DNA of 64,000 nucleotides, taken from positions 310,001-374,000 of the forward strand of contig NZ_VTYQ01000003.1 of the NCBI RefSeq assembly GCF_013113835.1, given 5' to 3'. The notes under the pieces were generated by a model, which had not been told where the DNA came from, did no database searches, and was given only the letters and a program-made list of their open reading frames with translations. Shown here one piece after another: positions 48,098-58,214 of the stretch; position 1 is the stretch's first letter, and each line of letters begins with the position of its first letter. Position numbers and translations under genes: made by a program. The stretch comes from Vibrio sp. RE88. GTDB lineage: Bacteria; Pseudomonadota; Gammaproteobacteria; Enterobacterales; Vibrionaceae.

Positions 48098-48838
48098 ATG
48101 TCAGCAACCGGTCGTATCCATTCTTTCGAGTCCTGTGGAACAGTTGATGGCCCAGGAATTCGTTTTATTGTCTTTATGCAGGGATGTTTAATGCGATGCA
48201 TGTATTGCCACAATCGCGATACATGGGACACTCATGGTGGTAAGGAAGTCACGGTTGAAGAGATCATTAACGAAGCGAAGAGCTATCGTCACTTTATGAA
48301 TGCATCTGGTGGTGGTGTTACTTGCTCAGGTGGTGAAGCGATGTTACAGCCTGAATTTGTCCGCGACTTTTTCCGCTCCGCCAAAGCAGAAGGAATCCAC
48401 ACCTGCCTCGATACTAATGGCTATATTCGTAAGCATACTGAAGTCATAGATGAAGTACTTGAAGCCACAGATCTAGTCATGCTGGATCTAAAGCACATGA
48501 AAGACGAAGTGCACCACGACTTTATTGGCGTTTCCAATCGACGCACCTTAGACTTTGCCCGCTACTTGCACCGTATCGGCCAAAAAACATGGATTCGCTA
48601 CGTCGTAGTACCTGGTTATACTGATGATGAAGAAGCCGCACATATGCTTGGTGAGTTCATCAAAGACATGGACAACATTGAAAAGCTCGAACTTTTGCCA
48701 TACCACAAGTTAGGAGCCCACAAATGGGAAGCACTAGGGTTGGATTATCCACTAGAAGGCGTTAACCCGCCGTCCAAAGAGACCATGGACAATATCGTTT
48801 CAATCCTTGAGCAGTATCACTCAAACGTAAAATATTGA
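48098..48838 (+). CDS. pflA: Pyruvate formate-lyase activating enzyme PflA
   Basis: A 246-residue radical SAM enzyme that abstracts a hydrogen from Gly733 of PflB to create the glycyl radical. The cluster motif CLMRCMYC gives Cys30, Cys34 and Cys37, and the SAM-binding GGE segment is in SGGEAML. Length equals E. coli PflA. It has its own 226-base upstream region, so it is not cotranscribed with pflB. A terminator follows. Confidence 0.97.
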   Translation: MSATGRIHSFESCGTVDGPGIRFIVFMQGCLMRCMYCHNRDTWDTHGGKEVTVEEIINEAKSYRHFMNASGGGVTCSGGEAMLQPEFVRDFFRSAKAEGIHTCLDTNGYIRKHTEVIDEVLEATDLVMLDLKHMKDEVHHDFIGVSNRRTLDFARYLHRIGQKTWIRYVVVPGYTDDEEAAHMLGEFIKDMDNIEKLELLPYHKLGAHKWEALGLDYPLEGVNPPSKETMDNIVSILEQYHSNVKY

Positions 48839-48860
48839 TACCATCTACTAAACATTTCAT

Positions 48861-48896
48861 AAAAAATACCAACCAGATCGCGGTTGGTATTTTTTT
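48861..48896 (+). terminator. Terminator after pflA
   Basis: 11-base stem AAATACCAACC / GGTTGGTATTT with a seven-base loop and T-run. Confidence 0.93.
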
Positions 48897-48907
48897 AAGA
48901 GGTCATT

Positions 48908-49573
48908 TTGCTACTTCCCGAACTCTTCGCATTGTTTTTCATACTGCTCTCAGTAAATTTTATCTGGAAGGATGTATTTCGCGTATTGCTTCCGAAACTC
49001 TCCGATGAAAGAGGATTTCAGCACCTGACATTTGCCGTAATCTTTGCACTGTTCGCTTTGTGGTCAGCACAAGCAGGGGTGAAGGAAGGTTTATCAATCC
49101 ATTTTCTGGCATTGACGTCCTTAACATTAATGTATGGCTGGCGAAGCGCTTACGCCATCTCAATCGTCGTTGCGCTGCTACTGGCCATCTTTGGACAATT
49201 AGCATTTAGCGAGTTACCTGAATACATCTTATTTTCTTGCTTACTCCCAATATCAATCAGCTACTTAGTCTTTCTGGTAAGTTATCAATACTTACCGAGA
49301 AACATCTTTGTGTTCATCTTCGTTGCTGGATTTTTCAATGGAGCCTTCACAGGTAGTGCTCACCTTATTATCAACTCTGTCTATCATGTCGTTCAAGGCA
49401 CTCACGACTGGGAAACCATATTCGACAATTATATGGTTTTTGTTCCTCTTCTAGCGTTCCCAGAAGGTCTGCTCAATGGAATGACGATGGCAATGTTTGC
49501 GGTATTCAAACCGGAGTGGTTACGTGTTTTCTCCGACCGCGATTACATCTATAACCACTACCATAAAAAGTGA
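48908..49573 (+). CDS. CbiM-like energy-coupling permease family membrane protein
   Basis: A 221-residue inner-membrane protein with about six or seven helices, starting at TTG 48908 with AAGAGGT ahead. The segment HFLALTSLTLMYGWRSAYAI matches the CbiM-like ECF permease family, as does FNGAFTGSAHLI. The normal N-terminal His motif of metal-transporting CbiM is not evident, and no ECF ATPase genes adjoin, so it is an orphan whose transported species cannot be stated. It begins 12 bases after the pflA terminator. Confidence 0.75.
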   Translation: MLLPELFALFFILLSVNFIWKDVFRVLLPKLSDERGFQHLTFAVIFALFALWSAQAGVKEGLSIHFLALTSLTLMYGWRSAYAISIVVALLLAIFGQLAFSELPEYILFSCLLPISISYLVFLVSYQYLPRNIFVFIFVAGFFNGAFTGSAHLIINSVYHVVQGTHDWETIFDNYMVFVPLLAFPEGLLNGMTMAMFAVFKPEWLRVFSDRDYIYNHYHKK

Positions 49574-49698
49574 CCATTTAAACTGAAATTTCTTTACATT
49601 TTTCATAATAAACATGTGTTGAGATCATGTTTCAGTGCGTACTGAAAAGATAACCTAAGCACATTAAAGATGTATTAGATTATTTTAGTGAGGCCACC

Positions 49699-50199
49699 AT
49701 GGAAATGACCAACGCTCAGCGCTTGATCCTATCTAACCAGTACTACTTGATGTCTCAGATGGACCCGGAAAACGCGGCGAAATACAGTCGTTTACAGACT
49801 ATCGTTGAACGCGGTTATGGACTTCAGATGCGTGAATTGGACAAAGAATTTGGCTGTCTGAAAGAGGCAGAATGTCGTGAGATCATTGATATCATGGAAA
49901 TGTTCCATGCCATGCAAGAATCAACCAAAATGCTATCCGAAGCAGAGCAAGTCGATGTAGATCAACGCCGCCTGATGTTCTTGGGTTTTGACATTGCAAC
50001 AGAAGCCCAACACGTTAACTACGTACAATTCCTAATCGATTCTGAAGGTTTATACCCACAATTTGATAAAGGCGACCACCATTTCAACGCCCAGATGCCA
50101 ATGCTGGAAAAATACCGCCGCATGCTAACCACTTGGCGTAACTGCCCTCGTCAATACCATCTGTGCAACAACGAGTTAAAACAGATATTCAATGCCTAA
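49699..50199 (+). CDS. yfbU: YfbU-family (UPF0304) protein
   Basis: A 166-residue cytosolic helical protein starting [23 protein letters not shown], and carrying the conserved RYYGL-like [14 protein letters not shown] and [19 protein letters not shown] segments. Length matches E. coli YfbU. The function is not established. A perfect palindromic terminator follows. Confidence 0.93.
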   Translation: MEMTNAQRLILSNQYYLMSQMDPENAAKYSRLQTIVERGYGLQMRELDKEFGCLKEAECREIIDIMEMFHAMQESTKMLSEAEQVDVDQRRLMFLGFDIATEAQHVNYVQFLIDSEGLYPQFDKGDHHFNAQMPMLEKYRRMLTTWRNCPRQYHLCNNELKQIFNA

Positions 50200-50214
50200 T
50201 CACAACGCATACAT

Positions 50215-50243
50215 AAAAGGGTTGCTCATGAGCAACCCTTTTT
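50215..50243. terminator. Bidirectional terminator between yfbU and mipA
   Basis: Palindrome with arms AAAAGGGTTGCTC / GAGCAACCCTTTT meeting at AT, then T-run; between convergent genes. Confidence 0.93.
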
Positions 50244-50263
50244 ATTATTCGCACATTAACTCA

Positions 50264-51031
50264 CTAAAATACGTAAGCAATACCGATGTTGGCAGACGTT
50301 GTCACACCACTTTCAATAAGCGGACTGCTCTCAATCGACCCTTCTAAATTGGTATAACGAACCCCACCTGTTACGCGTACACTCGGCGTAATGTGTAAAT
50401 AAGCAGAAGCACTAATAAAATACTGGCCATCCCAATCTGCTTCAAATGCACTAAAATTCGGGTCATAAGCCTGCGCTCGTGCCGCTTCTGCTGCGCTTAC
50501 ACCGTATAAGTGGTCATTGATTTTGTCACTGTTGTACGCATACCCAATCGAAGGAGTAATCCCCCAACCTTTCTGACGAAAAGGCAATCGCCAAGCGGCT
50601 TCAGCGTATAGGCCATTATGCGTACCACCTAAATCCGTACCGGCTGTAGCCTCCAGTACACCCGCTAGAGTGATCAACTGGTAACTAATCCCTCCTAAAA
50701 CGGTCGCTTTACGTTCATCCATCTGTTGGATAGCGCGATTATCAGAATCACTCGGTTTTAACGTTCTTGAATCGTAAGCGGCACGAAAGATAATGTTTTG
50801 AGGCGAACCAGCAGGAAATAGACGATAGCCAGCACTAAAGCCACGTAAGAATAAATGCTCACCTTCATAACCCACTAGAGGGATCACGGTTTCATTAGAC
50901 GGCGTATCTTTATACACAGCAGGAGAGTAGGAAGCCGCAACACCTAAAGACCACTGAGAGATTTTTGCGTGGGCAAGTGGCGCAGCCAAAAGAGCGGTCA
51001 TCGCTGCGAACTTAAGCCAAGGAGTTTTCAA
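50264..51031 (-). CDS. MipA/OmpV-family outer-membrane protein
   Basis: A 255-residue beta-barrel protein with a signal peptide (cleavage near AHA at residue 22). The opening WSLGVAASYSPAVYKDT and the C-terminal NIGIAYVF are typical of MipA/OmpV, as is GYEGEHLFLRGFSAGYRL. MipA in E. coli scaffolds MltA and PBP1B; in Vibrio, OmpV relatives respond to osmolarity. A strong shared terminator lies downstream and a 338-base region upstream. Confidence 0.88.
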   Translation of the reverse strand: MKTPWLKFAAMTALLAAPLAHAKISQWSLGVAASYSPAVYKDTPSNETVIPLVGYEGEHLFLRGFSAGYRLFPAGSPQNIIFRAAYDSRTLKPSDSDNRAIQQMDERKATVLGGISYQLITLAGVLEATAGTDLGGTHNGLYAEAAWRLPFRQKGWGITPSIGYAYNSDKINDHLYGVSAAEAARAQAYDPNFSAFEADWDGQYFISASAYLHITPSVRVTGGVRYTNLEGSIESSPLIESGVTTSANIGIAYVF

Positions 51032-51369
51032 TTTTTACACCTGATTGATTATGGAGCTTACTTCTGGGTGCCATTATATGGAATGATATACAGCAAAACA
51101 ACACCCTCTTGAGTGAATAATCACCTGTTTTAACAAGCAATAACTATACCAATAGGAAAACATATTCACACTGCAGATATTAACTTATTTGCATTTAACG
51201 GAGCTCAAATTCTGCTTACGAGTAACAAGTGGTCAAACATCACAATTTGCAAATAAACACATATTTTTTAAGCAAAATTCTAAAAACCAACTAGTCTTTA
51301 ATAGGAAAGGATTTGTTTTTTCTATGCGGGTTGATTGTCTATAAAGACAGGTTCAGAGGGGAATTCATT
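51032..51369. other. 338-base divergent intergenic region, mipA and prkA promoters
   Basis: AT-rich, no gene visible. It must hold the mipA promoter (leftward) and prkA promoter (rightward). In E. coli the prkA (yeaG) operon depends on RpoS and nitrogen control, but I could not identify a convincing sigma-54 site here: a TGG and TGC pair near 51233-51249 has the wrong spacing. Confidence 0.5.
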
Positions 51370-53304
51370 ATGAGTATTTTCGACCATTACCAAGCGCGCT
51401 ACGAAGCTGCCAAGGATGAAGAATTATCTTTACAGGAATTCTTGACGCTATGTAAAGATGATAAAAGTGCTTACGCTAATGCCGCAGAGCGTCTACTGAT
51501 GGCTATCGGCGAACCAGAGCTAATCGATACTGCGCAAGATCCATGCTTAAGCCGAATTTTTTCAAATCGGGTCATTTCCCGGTATGAAACCTTCAAAGAC
51601 TTCTATGGCATGGAAGAAGCGATTGAACAAATCGTTTCTTACCTAAAACATGCCGCACAAGGCTTAGAAGAACGTAAACAGATTCTTTATTTGCTCGGCC
51701 CTGTAGGTGGTGGTAAATCCTCCCTTGCAGAGAAGCTCAAAGCGCTGATGCAGCAAGTGCCTATTTATGTGCTTTCAGCAGACGGCGAACGAAGCCCAGT
51801 AAACGACCATCCGTTCTGCTTGTTCGATGTCGGTGAAGACGGCGAACTGCTAAAACGTGAGTATGGCATCGAAAAACGCTATTTGCGTTCGATTATGTCA
51901 CCATGGGCGGCTAAGCGTCTCCATGAGTTTGGTGGCGATATCACTAAGTTTAAAGTTGTGAAAGTGCGTCCTTCTATTTTGGATCAGGTCGCAGTGGCGA
52001 AAACGGAGCCGGGTGACGAAAACAACCAAGATATTTCATCACTGGTCGGTAAAGTCGATATTCGTCAACTTGAGCATTATTCTCAGGATGACCCGGATGC
52101 GTACAGCTACTCAGGTGCTCTGTGTCGTGCTAACCAAGGTTTGATGGAATTCGTAGAGATGTTCAAAGCACCGATCAAAGTGCTTCACCCTCTACTAACT
52201 GCGACTCAGGAAGGCAACTACAACGGTACCGAAGGCCTATCAGCCTTGCCTTTCGACGGCATGATACTGGCGCACTCGAATGAGTCAGAGTGGCAAACTT
52301 TCCGCAATAACAAGAACAACGAAGCATTCCTTGACCGTGTTTACATCGTCAAAGTGCCTTACTGTCTGCGCGTTGCGGAAGAAGTGAAGATCTACCAGAA
52401 ACTGTTGGATCACTCTGAACTGGCGAAAGCTCCGTGCTCTCCTAGTACGCTCGAGTTGTTGTCGCAGTTCAGTATTCTTTCTCGACTAAAAGAGCCTGAA
52501 AACTCATCTATCTTCTCCAAGATGCGTGTTTACGACGGTGAAACCCTGAAAGATACTGACCCTAAAGCGAAGAGTTACCAAGAGTATCGAGATTTCGCAG
52601 GTGTCGATGAAGGCATGTCAGGCCTATCAACACGTTTCGCGTTTAAGATCCTGTCTCGAGTCTTCAACTTCGATCAAACCGAAGTCGCAGCGAACCCAGT
52701 TCATCTGTTCTACGTTATTGAGCAGCAAATCGAACGTGAGCAGTTCCCTCAGGAAACCGCTGAGAAATATTTGGAATTCTTGAAAGGCTATCTGGTTCCA
52801 CGCTACGTCGAGTTCATCGGAAAAGAAATTCAAACCGCTTACCTCGAGTCTTACTCTGAATACGGACAAAACATCTTTGACCGTTACGTCACTTATGCTG
52901 ATTTCTGGATTCAGGATCAGGAGTATCGTGACCCAGAGACAGGCCAGCTATTCGACCGTTCTGCGTTAAATAACGAGCTTGAGAAAATCGAAAAAACAGC
53001 AGGCATTAGTAACCCTAAAGATTTCCGTAATGAGATTGTGAACTTTGTTCTTCGTGCTCGTGCTAACAACAATGGACAAAACCCAGTTTGGACTAGCTAT
53101 GAGAAGCTTCGCACTGTGATTGAGAAGAAAATGTTCTCAAATACGGAAGAACTATTACCCGTTATCTCCTTCAATGCGAAAACCTCTTCTGAAGACCAGA
53201 AGAAACACGACGACTTTGTCGCTCGTATGATGGAGAAAGGCTATACCGAGAAACAAGTCCGCTTGCTATCGGAATGGTATTTACGCGTACGTAAATCATC
53301 TTAA
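51370..53304 (+). CDS. yeaG: PrkA-family serine protein kinase (YeaG)
   Basis: A 644-residue cytosolic protein, the length of E. coli YeaG. The AAA-like N-terminal domain has Walker A GPVGGGKS at residues 110-117, and the C-terminal part corresponds to the PrkA domain. ATG 51370 is chosen because AGGGGA lies upstream and MSIFDHYQ is the family start. It is the first of three conserved stress-associated genes (prkA, yeaH, spoVR-type) found together across many proteobacteria. Substrates in Vibrio are unknown. A hairpin-bearing spacer separates it from yeaH. Confidence 0.95.
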   Translation: MSIFDHYQARYEAAKDEELSLQEFLTLCKDDKSAYANAAERLLMAIGEPELIDTAQDPCLSRIFSNRVISRYETFKDFYGMEEAIEQIVSYLKHAAQGLEERKQILYLLGPVGGGKSSLAEKLKALMQQVPIYVLSADGERSPVNDHPFCLFDVGEDGELLKREYGIEKRYLRSIMSPWAAKRLHEFGGDITKFKVVKVRPSILDQVAVAKTEPGDENNQDISSLVGKVDIRQLEHYSQDDPDAYSYSGALCRANQGLMEFVEMFKAPIKVLHPLLTATQEGNYNGTEGLSALPFDGMILAHSNESEWQTFRNNKNNEAFLDRVYIVKVPYCLRVAEEVKIYQKLLDHSELAKAPCSPSTLELLSQFSILSRLKEPENSSIFSKMRVYDGETLKDTDPKAKSYQEYRDFAGVDEGMSGLSTRFAFKILSRVFNFDQTEVAANPVHLFYVIEQQIEREQFPQETAEKYLEFLKGYLVPRYVEFIGKEIQTAYLESYSEYGQNIFDRYVTYADFWIQDQEYRDPETGQLFDRSALNNELEKIEKTAGISNPKDFRNEIVNFVLRARANNNGQNPVWTSYEKLRTVIEKKMFSNTEELLPVISFNAKTSSEDQKKHDDFVARMMEKGYTEKQVRLLSEWYLRVRKSS

Positions 53305-53351
53305 TAGCTGAGACAACCTTCCTCTGAACGAGAGAGGAGAGCCAATGAAGT

Positions 53352-53379
53352 ACCTGCCGGAGCAAATTCTCTGGCAGGT
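53352..53379 (+). repeat. Hairpin in the yeaG-yeaH spacer
   Basis: 11-base stem ACCTGCCGGAG / CTCTGGCAGGT (one G-T pair) with a six-base loop, in the middle of a 136-base spacer. No T-run, so it suits an mRNA processing or stabilising element that sets the yeaG:yeaH ratio. Confidence 0.65.
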
Positions 53380-53440
53380 TATTGGATGCGAACAAGATGC
53401 ATGCGCTTGATAAGTGCATGTACCAAAAGAGGGGTGACTC

Positions 53441-54712
53441 ATGGCGCAATTTATTGACCGACGACTGAACGGAAAAAATAAGAGCGCGGTAAACCGCCAG
53501 CGTTTCTTACGTCGTCATAAAGAACAAATCAAAGAATCTGTCGCAGACGCAGTCAATCGCCGTTCAATCACGAATACCGAAACAGGCGAAGATGTCGCGA
53601 TTCCTCATAAAGACATCAAAGAACCTATCTTTCACCAAGGCAAAGGAGGCGTAAAAGAGCGCGTCCACCCTGGTAACGATCAGTTCATTACTGGCGATAA
53701 AATCGAGCGCCCTAAAGGTGGTGGTCAAGGCGGTGGCTCCGGTGAAGGCGACGCGAGCCCAGATGGCGAAGGTCAGGATGAATTCGTTTTCCAGATTTCA
53801 AAAGATGAGTATCTGGATATTCTGTTCGAAGATTTGGAGCTACCAAATCTAGAGAAAAACCAAATCAATAAAATTACAGAGTGGAAGACTCACCGTGCGG
53901 GTTATCAAACCGCTGGTGTGCCTGCCAACATCGCGATTGTAAAATCCCTCCAGCAATCTCTTGCGCGTCGAACGGCAATGACCGCAGGTAAAAAGCGTAT
54001 GTTGAGAGAGCTGGAAGAAGAACTCGATCAAGTGAAAATGAGCGAACCCGCTCAACTACTGGAAGAAAAAAGACTCAAGAAGGAAATTAAAGATCTCAGA
54101 CGAAAAATCGACACCGTCCCTTTCATTGATACCTTTGACTTAAGATTTAAAAACTACGAACGCCGCCCTATTCCATCCAGCCAAGCTGTAATGTTTTGTC
54201 TGATGGATGTATCAGGCTCAATGGACCAAGCAACCAAAGATATCGCCAAGCGTTTCTACGTACTGCTCTATTTATTCTTGACCCGTACTTATGAAAACGT
54301 TGATGTCGTATTCATTCGCCACCACACTCAGGCAAAAGAAGTCGATGAGCATGAGTTTTTCTACTCTCAAGAAACAGGTGGCACAATAGTTTCAAGCGCC
54401 TTAAAACTAATGAAGGAAATCGTTGAAGATCGTTATCCTGTCGGTGAGTGGAACATTTATGCCGCACAAGCTTCCGATGGCGATAACTGGGCCGACGACT
54501 CTCCACGTTGTCGTGAGTTGCTTACCAAAAACCTATTACCAAATTGTCAGTACTACTCCTACATCGAAATCACGCGACGCTCTCACCAAACCTTGTGGCA
54601 TGAGTACGAGAAACTGGAAGGTGCCTTCGACAACTTTGCAATGAAGAATATTCGCAGCGTTGAAGACATATTCCCAGTATTCCGAGAGCTCTTCAGAAAA
54701 GAAACTGCTTAG
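53441..54712 (+). CDS. yeaH: YeaH/YhbH-family (UPF0229) protein
   Basis: A 423-residue cytosolic protein with a VWA-like metal-adhesion motif DVSGS (Asp256, Ser258, Ser260) and further conserved [17 protein letters not shown] and QASDGDNW segments. The N-terminal part has a basic stretch and a glycine-rich linker (about residues 85-110). AGAGGGGTG gives the ribosome site. It is the second gene of the yeaG-yeaH-spoVR cluster, and its ATG follows the hairpin spacer. The biochemical role is unknown; family members act with PrkA in stationary-phase physiology. Confidence 0.95.
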   Translation: MAQFIDRRLNGKNKSAVNRQRFLRRHKEQIKESVADAVNRRSITNTETGEDVAIPHKDIKEPIFHQGKGGVKERVHPGNDQFITGDKIERPKGGGQGGGSGEGDASPDGEGQDEFVFQISKDEYLDILFEDLELPNLEKNQINKITEWKTHRAGYQTAGVPANIAIVKSLQQSLARRTAMTAGKKRMLRELEEELDQVKMSEPAQLLEEKRLKKEIKDLRRKIDTVPFIDTFDLRFKNYERRPIPSSQAVMFCLMDVSGSMDQATKDIAKRFYVLLYLFLTRTYENVDVVFIRHHTQAKEVDEHEFFYSQETGGTIVSSALKLMKEIVEDRYPVGEWNIYAAQASDGDNWADDSPRCRELLTKNLLPNCQYYSYIEITRRSHQTLWHEYEKLEGAFDNFAMKNIRSVEDIFPVFRELFRKETA

Positions 54713-54722
54713 GGAGGCCACT

Positions 54723-56261
54723 ATGACAACAAAAACCAAAAAGCCAACCAAGAAAAAGACACTGCCAGATGGCCCAGATTGGACATTTGATCTGCTCGAA
54801 CGCTATCACGTTGAGATCAAGCGTGTTGCAGAACATTATCGATTAGATACCTATCCCAATCAGATCGAAGTCATTACTTCTGAACAGATGATGGATGCCT
54901 ACTCAAGTATTGGTATGCCAATCAATTACAATCACTGGTCATTTGGTAAAAAATTTATCCAAACCGAGCAAGGTTACAAGCACGGCCAAATGGGCCTAGC
55001 CTACGAGATCGTGATCAATTCCGATCCTTGTATCGCGTATCTGATGGAAGAAAATACGGTCACCATGCAAGCATTGGTAATGGCGCATGCCTGTTACGGC
55101 CACAATTCATTTTTTAAAGGCAATTACCTATTCCAAACTTGGACTGATGCCAGCTCTATCATCGACTATCTATTGTTTGCCAAAAAGTACATTGCGGATT
55201 GTGAGCAAAAGTACGGCGTGAAAGAAGTTGAAGAGCTTCTCGATTCCTGTCATGCCTTAATGAACTTCGGCGTAGACCGATATAAACGCCCAGAGAAAAT
55301 CTCTATCGCGGAAGAAAAGATGCGTCAGGAAGAACGCGAAGCTTATCTCCAATCCCAAGTGAACGATCTATGGAGAACCGTCCCTAAAGGTAAAGTCGAA
55401 CAGGAAGAATCCAAGATTCGCTTCCCTTCTGAACCTCAGGAAAACATCTTATATTTCATTGAAAAACACGCGCCGCTGCTAGAGTCATGGCAACGAGAGA
55501 TCGTACGTATCGTTCGCAAAATCAGCCAATACTTCTACCCTCAGAAACAAACTCAGGTAATGAATGAAGGTTGGGCTACATTCTGGCATTACACCATCCT
55601 TAACCATATGTACGATGAAGGATTGGTGACAGAACGCTTCATTCTCGAGTTCCTACATAGCCATACGAGCGTTGTCGCGCAGCCTGCGTACAACAGCCCT
55701 TATTTCAGCGGAATCAACCCTTATGCGCTAGGGTTCGCGATGTTCCGTGATATTCGCAGAATTTGTGAAGAACCTACAGATGAGGACAAAGAGTGGTTCC
55801 CAGAACTAGCGGGAACCGATTGGTTAGAAGCCGTTCATTTTGCAATGAAGAACTTTAAAGATGAAAGCTTCATCAGCCAGTATCTATCTCCTAAGCTAAT
55901 GCGCGATTTTAAACTCTTCGCAATTACTGACGACGACAGAAAGAACTACATCGAAGTCACCGCGATTCACAATGATCTGGGTTACCGAGAAATCAGAGAG
56001 AAGCTCGCCGGCCAGTACAACCTCAGCAGTTTAGAGCCTAATATTCAGGTCTTTAATGTAGATGTACGAGGCGATCGATCACTGACTCTTCAATATGTTC
56101 CGCATGATCGTATTCCACTTGATGATAGCTACGACGAAGTATTAAAGCACATGTATCGACTATGGGGGTTTGACGTCATCTTAGAAGAAGTTAAAGAGTC
56201 AGGGCGACGTGAAATTCTCGGGACTTGCCCAAAACGCAACGATTATGATGGAAAGATATAG
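54723..56261 (+). CDS. ycgB: SpoVR-family protein (YcgB)
   Basis: A 512-residue cytosolic protein of the SpoVR family, with the core motif MNEGWATFWHY, plus HACYGHNSFFKGNYLF. The ATG at 54723 has GGGAGGCC just upstream, 10 bases after the yeaH stop. The function is unknown in Gram-negatives (cortex formation in Bacillus). Cotranscribed with yeaH. A bidirectional terminator follows. Confidence 0.95.
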   Translation: MTTKTKKPTKKKTLPDGPDWTFDLLERYHVEIKRVAEHYRLDTYPNQIEVITSEQMMDAYSSIGMPINYNHWSFGKKFIQTEQGYKHGQMGLAYEIVINSDPCIAYLMEENTVTMQALVMAHACYGHNSFFKGNYLFQTWTDASSIIDYLLFAKKYIADCEQKYGVKEVEELLDSCHALMNFGVDRYKRPEKISIAEEKMRQEEREAYLQSQVNDLWRTVPKGKVEQEESKIRFPSEPQENILYFIEKHAPLLESWQREIVRIVRKISQYFYPQKQTQVMNEGWATFWHYTILNHMYDEGLVTERFILEFLHSHTSVVAQPAYNSPYFSGINPYALGFAMFRDIRRICEEPTDEDKEWFPELAGTDWLEAVHFAMKNFKDESFISQYLSPKLMRDFKLFAITDDDRKNYIEVTAIHNDLGYREIREKLAGQYNLSSLEPNIQVFNVDVRGDRSLTLQYVPHDRIPLDDSYDEVLKHMYRLWGFDVILEEVKESGRREILGTCPKRNDYDGKI

Positions 56262-56267
56262 CAACAA

Positions 56268-56289
56268 AAAAGGCCCTAACGGGCCTTTT
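56268..56289. terminator. Bidirectional terminator between ycgB and kdsB
   Basis: Stem AAAAGGCCC / GGGCCTTTT with a TAAC loop. Confidence 0.9.
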
Positions 56290-56291
56290 CT

Positions 56292-57044
56292 TTATTGATT
56301 AGCAATGAGCTTCCTCACTACCTCTAAATCTTCTGGTGTATCAACGCCTGCAGGTGGAGCTTGCTTAGCCACCTCGACATGAATTTTCTCGCCATACCAC
56401 AAGACTCGAAGCTGCTCTAGACTCTCAATTTTCTCTAGAGCAGTTGGTTCCCAGTTGATATAGGTATTGATGAACCCTGCTCGATAAGCATAGATACCGA
56501 TGTGACGCATCAGAGGTTGAGCAATCACCTTACCGCCATTAGCAAAATTATCTCGATCCCACGGGATAGTCGCACGACTAAAGTACATCGCATAACCATC
56601 TTTATCTGTCAGAACTTTCACGGCATTCGGGTTGAAGACTTCATCTTCATGGGAAATTTCAACCGCTAACGTTGCCAAAGGAGCTTGGCTGTTCGCTAGA
56701 TTATTTGCAACTTGTGTGATAATGGCTGGCGGAATCAGTGGCTCATCGCCCTGTACATTCACGATCACATGATCATCCGGAATGTTCATGACTTTCACAA
56801 CTTCAGCTAAACGCTCAGTTCCTGACTCATGCTCAGAAGATGTCATGCACACCACCCCACCGAATGCTTGTACCGCACTTTCAACTCGCGCATCGTCGGT
56901 CGCAACGATAACTTTTTCAGCACCAGCCTGCAATGATTGCTCGTAGACCCACTGAATCATTGGTTTACCACCAATATCAGCTAATGGCTTACCCGGTAGA
57001 CGTGTGGATTCATAGCGTGCAGGTATAACGACGGTAAATGCCAT
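56292..57044 (-). CDS. kdsB: 3-deoxy-manno-octulosonate cytidylyltransferase KdsB
   Basis: A 250-residue cytosolic enzyme coupling CTP to Kdo, the sugar that links lipid A to the core. The N-terminus [23 protein letters not shown] is the nucleotide-binding signature, and [12 protein letters not shown] holds the Mg-binding Asp. Its ATG shares one base with the stop of the Trm112-like gene (TAATG), giving translational coupling. It is the last gene of a leftward unit with msbA, lpxK and ycaR. Confidence 0.97.
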   Translation of the reverse strand: MAFTVVIPARYESTRLPGKPLADIGGKPMIQWVYEQSLQAGAEKVIVATDDARVESAVQAFGGVVCMTSSEHESGTERLAEVVKVMNIPDDHVIVNVQGDEPLIPPAIITQVANNLANSQAPLATLAVEISHEDEVFNPNAVKVLTDKDGYAMYFSRATIPWDRDNFANGGKVIAQPLMRHIGIYAYRAGFINTYINWEPTALEKIESLEQLRVLWYGEKIHVEVAKQAPPAGVDTPEDLEVVRKLIANQ

Positions 57045-57223
57045 TATCGCCCCTCTTCCATGCTCATTTGGCGTGCTTCAGGCTCCAATAGGACCGGAAT
57101 ACCTTCTTTAATCGGGTAAGCGAGACGATCCAACTTGCAAATCAGCTCTTGTTTATCTTTGTCGAACGTAAGCTTACCTTTGCATACCGGGCAAGCCACA
57201 ATCTCAAGCAGTCGATGGTCCAT
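57044..57223 (-). CDS. ycaR: Trm112-family small protein (YcaR)
   Basis: A 59-residue protein that can be missed on length. It begins [20 protein letters not shown], with a CPVC pair, then [21 protein letters not shown], matching E. coli YcaR residue for residue in the conserved segments. Its start overlaps the lpxK end by 20 bases and its stop overlaps the kdsB start by one base, so all three are coupled. It probably acts as a small zinc-binding partner protein, by analogy with Trm112. Confidence 0.92.
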   Translation of the reverse strand: MDHRLLEIVACPVCKGKLTFDKDKQELICKLDRLAYPIKEGIPVLLEPEARQMSMEEGR

Positions 57224-58211
57224 ACTTTTCTTTAACCTCTTTAATCTTAGTTAAAATGCGCGTCTCATCTTGGGGACTAAAGCTAGCAGTCACTGGAAGA
57301 TACCACCAGTTTTCTTCTGCGTAACTGGCACATTTTACTGCATCTTTTTCTGTCATGATCAGATGTTGCCCGCTGCTAGCCAAGGTTTGCAACTCTGATG
57401 GTTCAAAATCTTTATGATCGGAAAAACCTTGGGTAACGACAGGGCTCGCACCAAGACTTTCCAATGTGTGAAAAAACCTTGGTGGGTGGCCAATACCGGC
57501 CATCGCCACCAGCTGTTCAAGCTGACTGACAGGGGCTTTCTCTCTGGTTTTTAGGTTCACTGCCAAACTCGGTGTTAGAGTCATGGCGGCTTCATTCTCG
57601 TGAGCTTTTCCACCATTAGTGATAACGAAATCGACTTCGCTCAACCGTTCGGTTGTCTCACGCAGAGGCCCAAGTGGTATCAACTGTTCACTGCCAAAGC
57701 GGCGGTTACCGTCCACCACTACGATTTCAATGTCTCTTTGTAACGCATAGTGCTGTAGGCCATCATCTGTAATGACAATATCAACGCCAAGAGGCAGTAA
57801 AGCTTTGACAGCATCACTTCGTACCGGAGATACCGCTACAGGTGCTGCTGTACGTTTGAAAATCAACTTGGGTTCATCACCACAATGCTTGGTCGGTGTT
57901 TGTTCTTCAACAATGAGTGGATAGCTCGGCGCTTTAGCACCATATCCACGAGACACCACCCCAGGTTTGTAACCCATGGATTGTAATTGCTCCACCAGCC
58001 AAATAACGACGGGAGTCTTGCCGTTGCCACCAGCGGTAATGTTGCCAACAACAACAACAGGAACTGGTGCTTTGTAACTGGCTTTATTCCCAGACACAAA
58101 TGCTTGGCGCCTCGAACGACTGATAACTCCAAATACTAAACTGAGTGGCCATAACAATGGCCACAAAAAATAGCGTAGGGGATGGTTTTCAAACCAGATT
58201 TTTTCAATCAC
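57204..58211 (-). CDS. lpxK: Tetraacyldisaccharide 4'-kinase LpxK
   Basis: A 335-residue membrane-associated kinase that phosphorylates the lipid A disaccharide at the 4' position. The P-loop is GGNGKTPV within [18 protein letters not shown], preceded by an N-terminal membrane-associated helix ([15 protein letters not shown]). DDGLQHYAL holds the catalytic residues. It begins three bases after the msbA stop and overlaps ycaR at its end. Confidence 0.97.
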   Translation of the reverse strand: MIEKIWFENHPLRYFLWPLLWPLSLVFGVISRSRRQAFVSGNKASYKAPVPVVVVGNITAGGNGKTPVVIWLVEQLQSMGYKPGVVSRGYGAKAPSYPLIVEEQTPTKHCGDEPKLIFKRTAAPVAVSPVRSDAVKALLPLGVDIVITDDGLQHYALQRDIEIVVVDGNRRFGSEQLIPLGPLRETTERLSEVDFVITNGGKAHENEAAMTLTPSLAVNLKTREKAPVSQLEQLVAMAGIGHPPRFFHTLESLGASPVVTQGFSDHKDFEPSELQTLASSGQHLIMTEKDAVKCASYAEENWWYLPVTASFSPQDETRILTKIKEVKEKYGPSTA

Positions 58212-58214
58212 GGT

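Noticed and set aside
51230..51260. Sigma-54 promoter before the prkA (yeaG) gene
   Set aside because: TGG and TGC elements are present but spaced 16 bases apart instead of ten.
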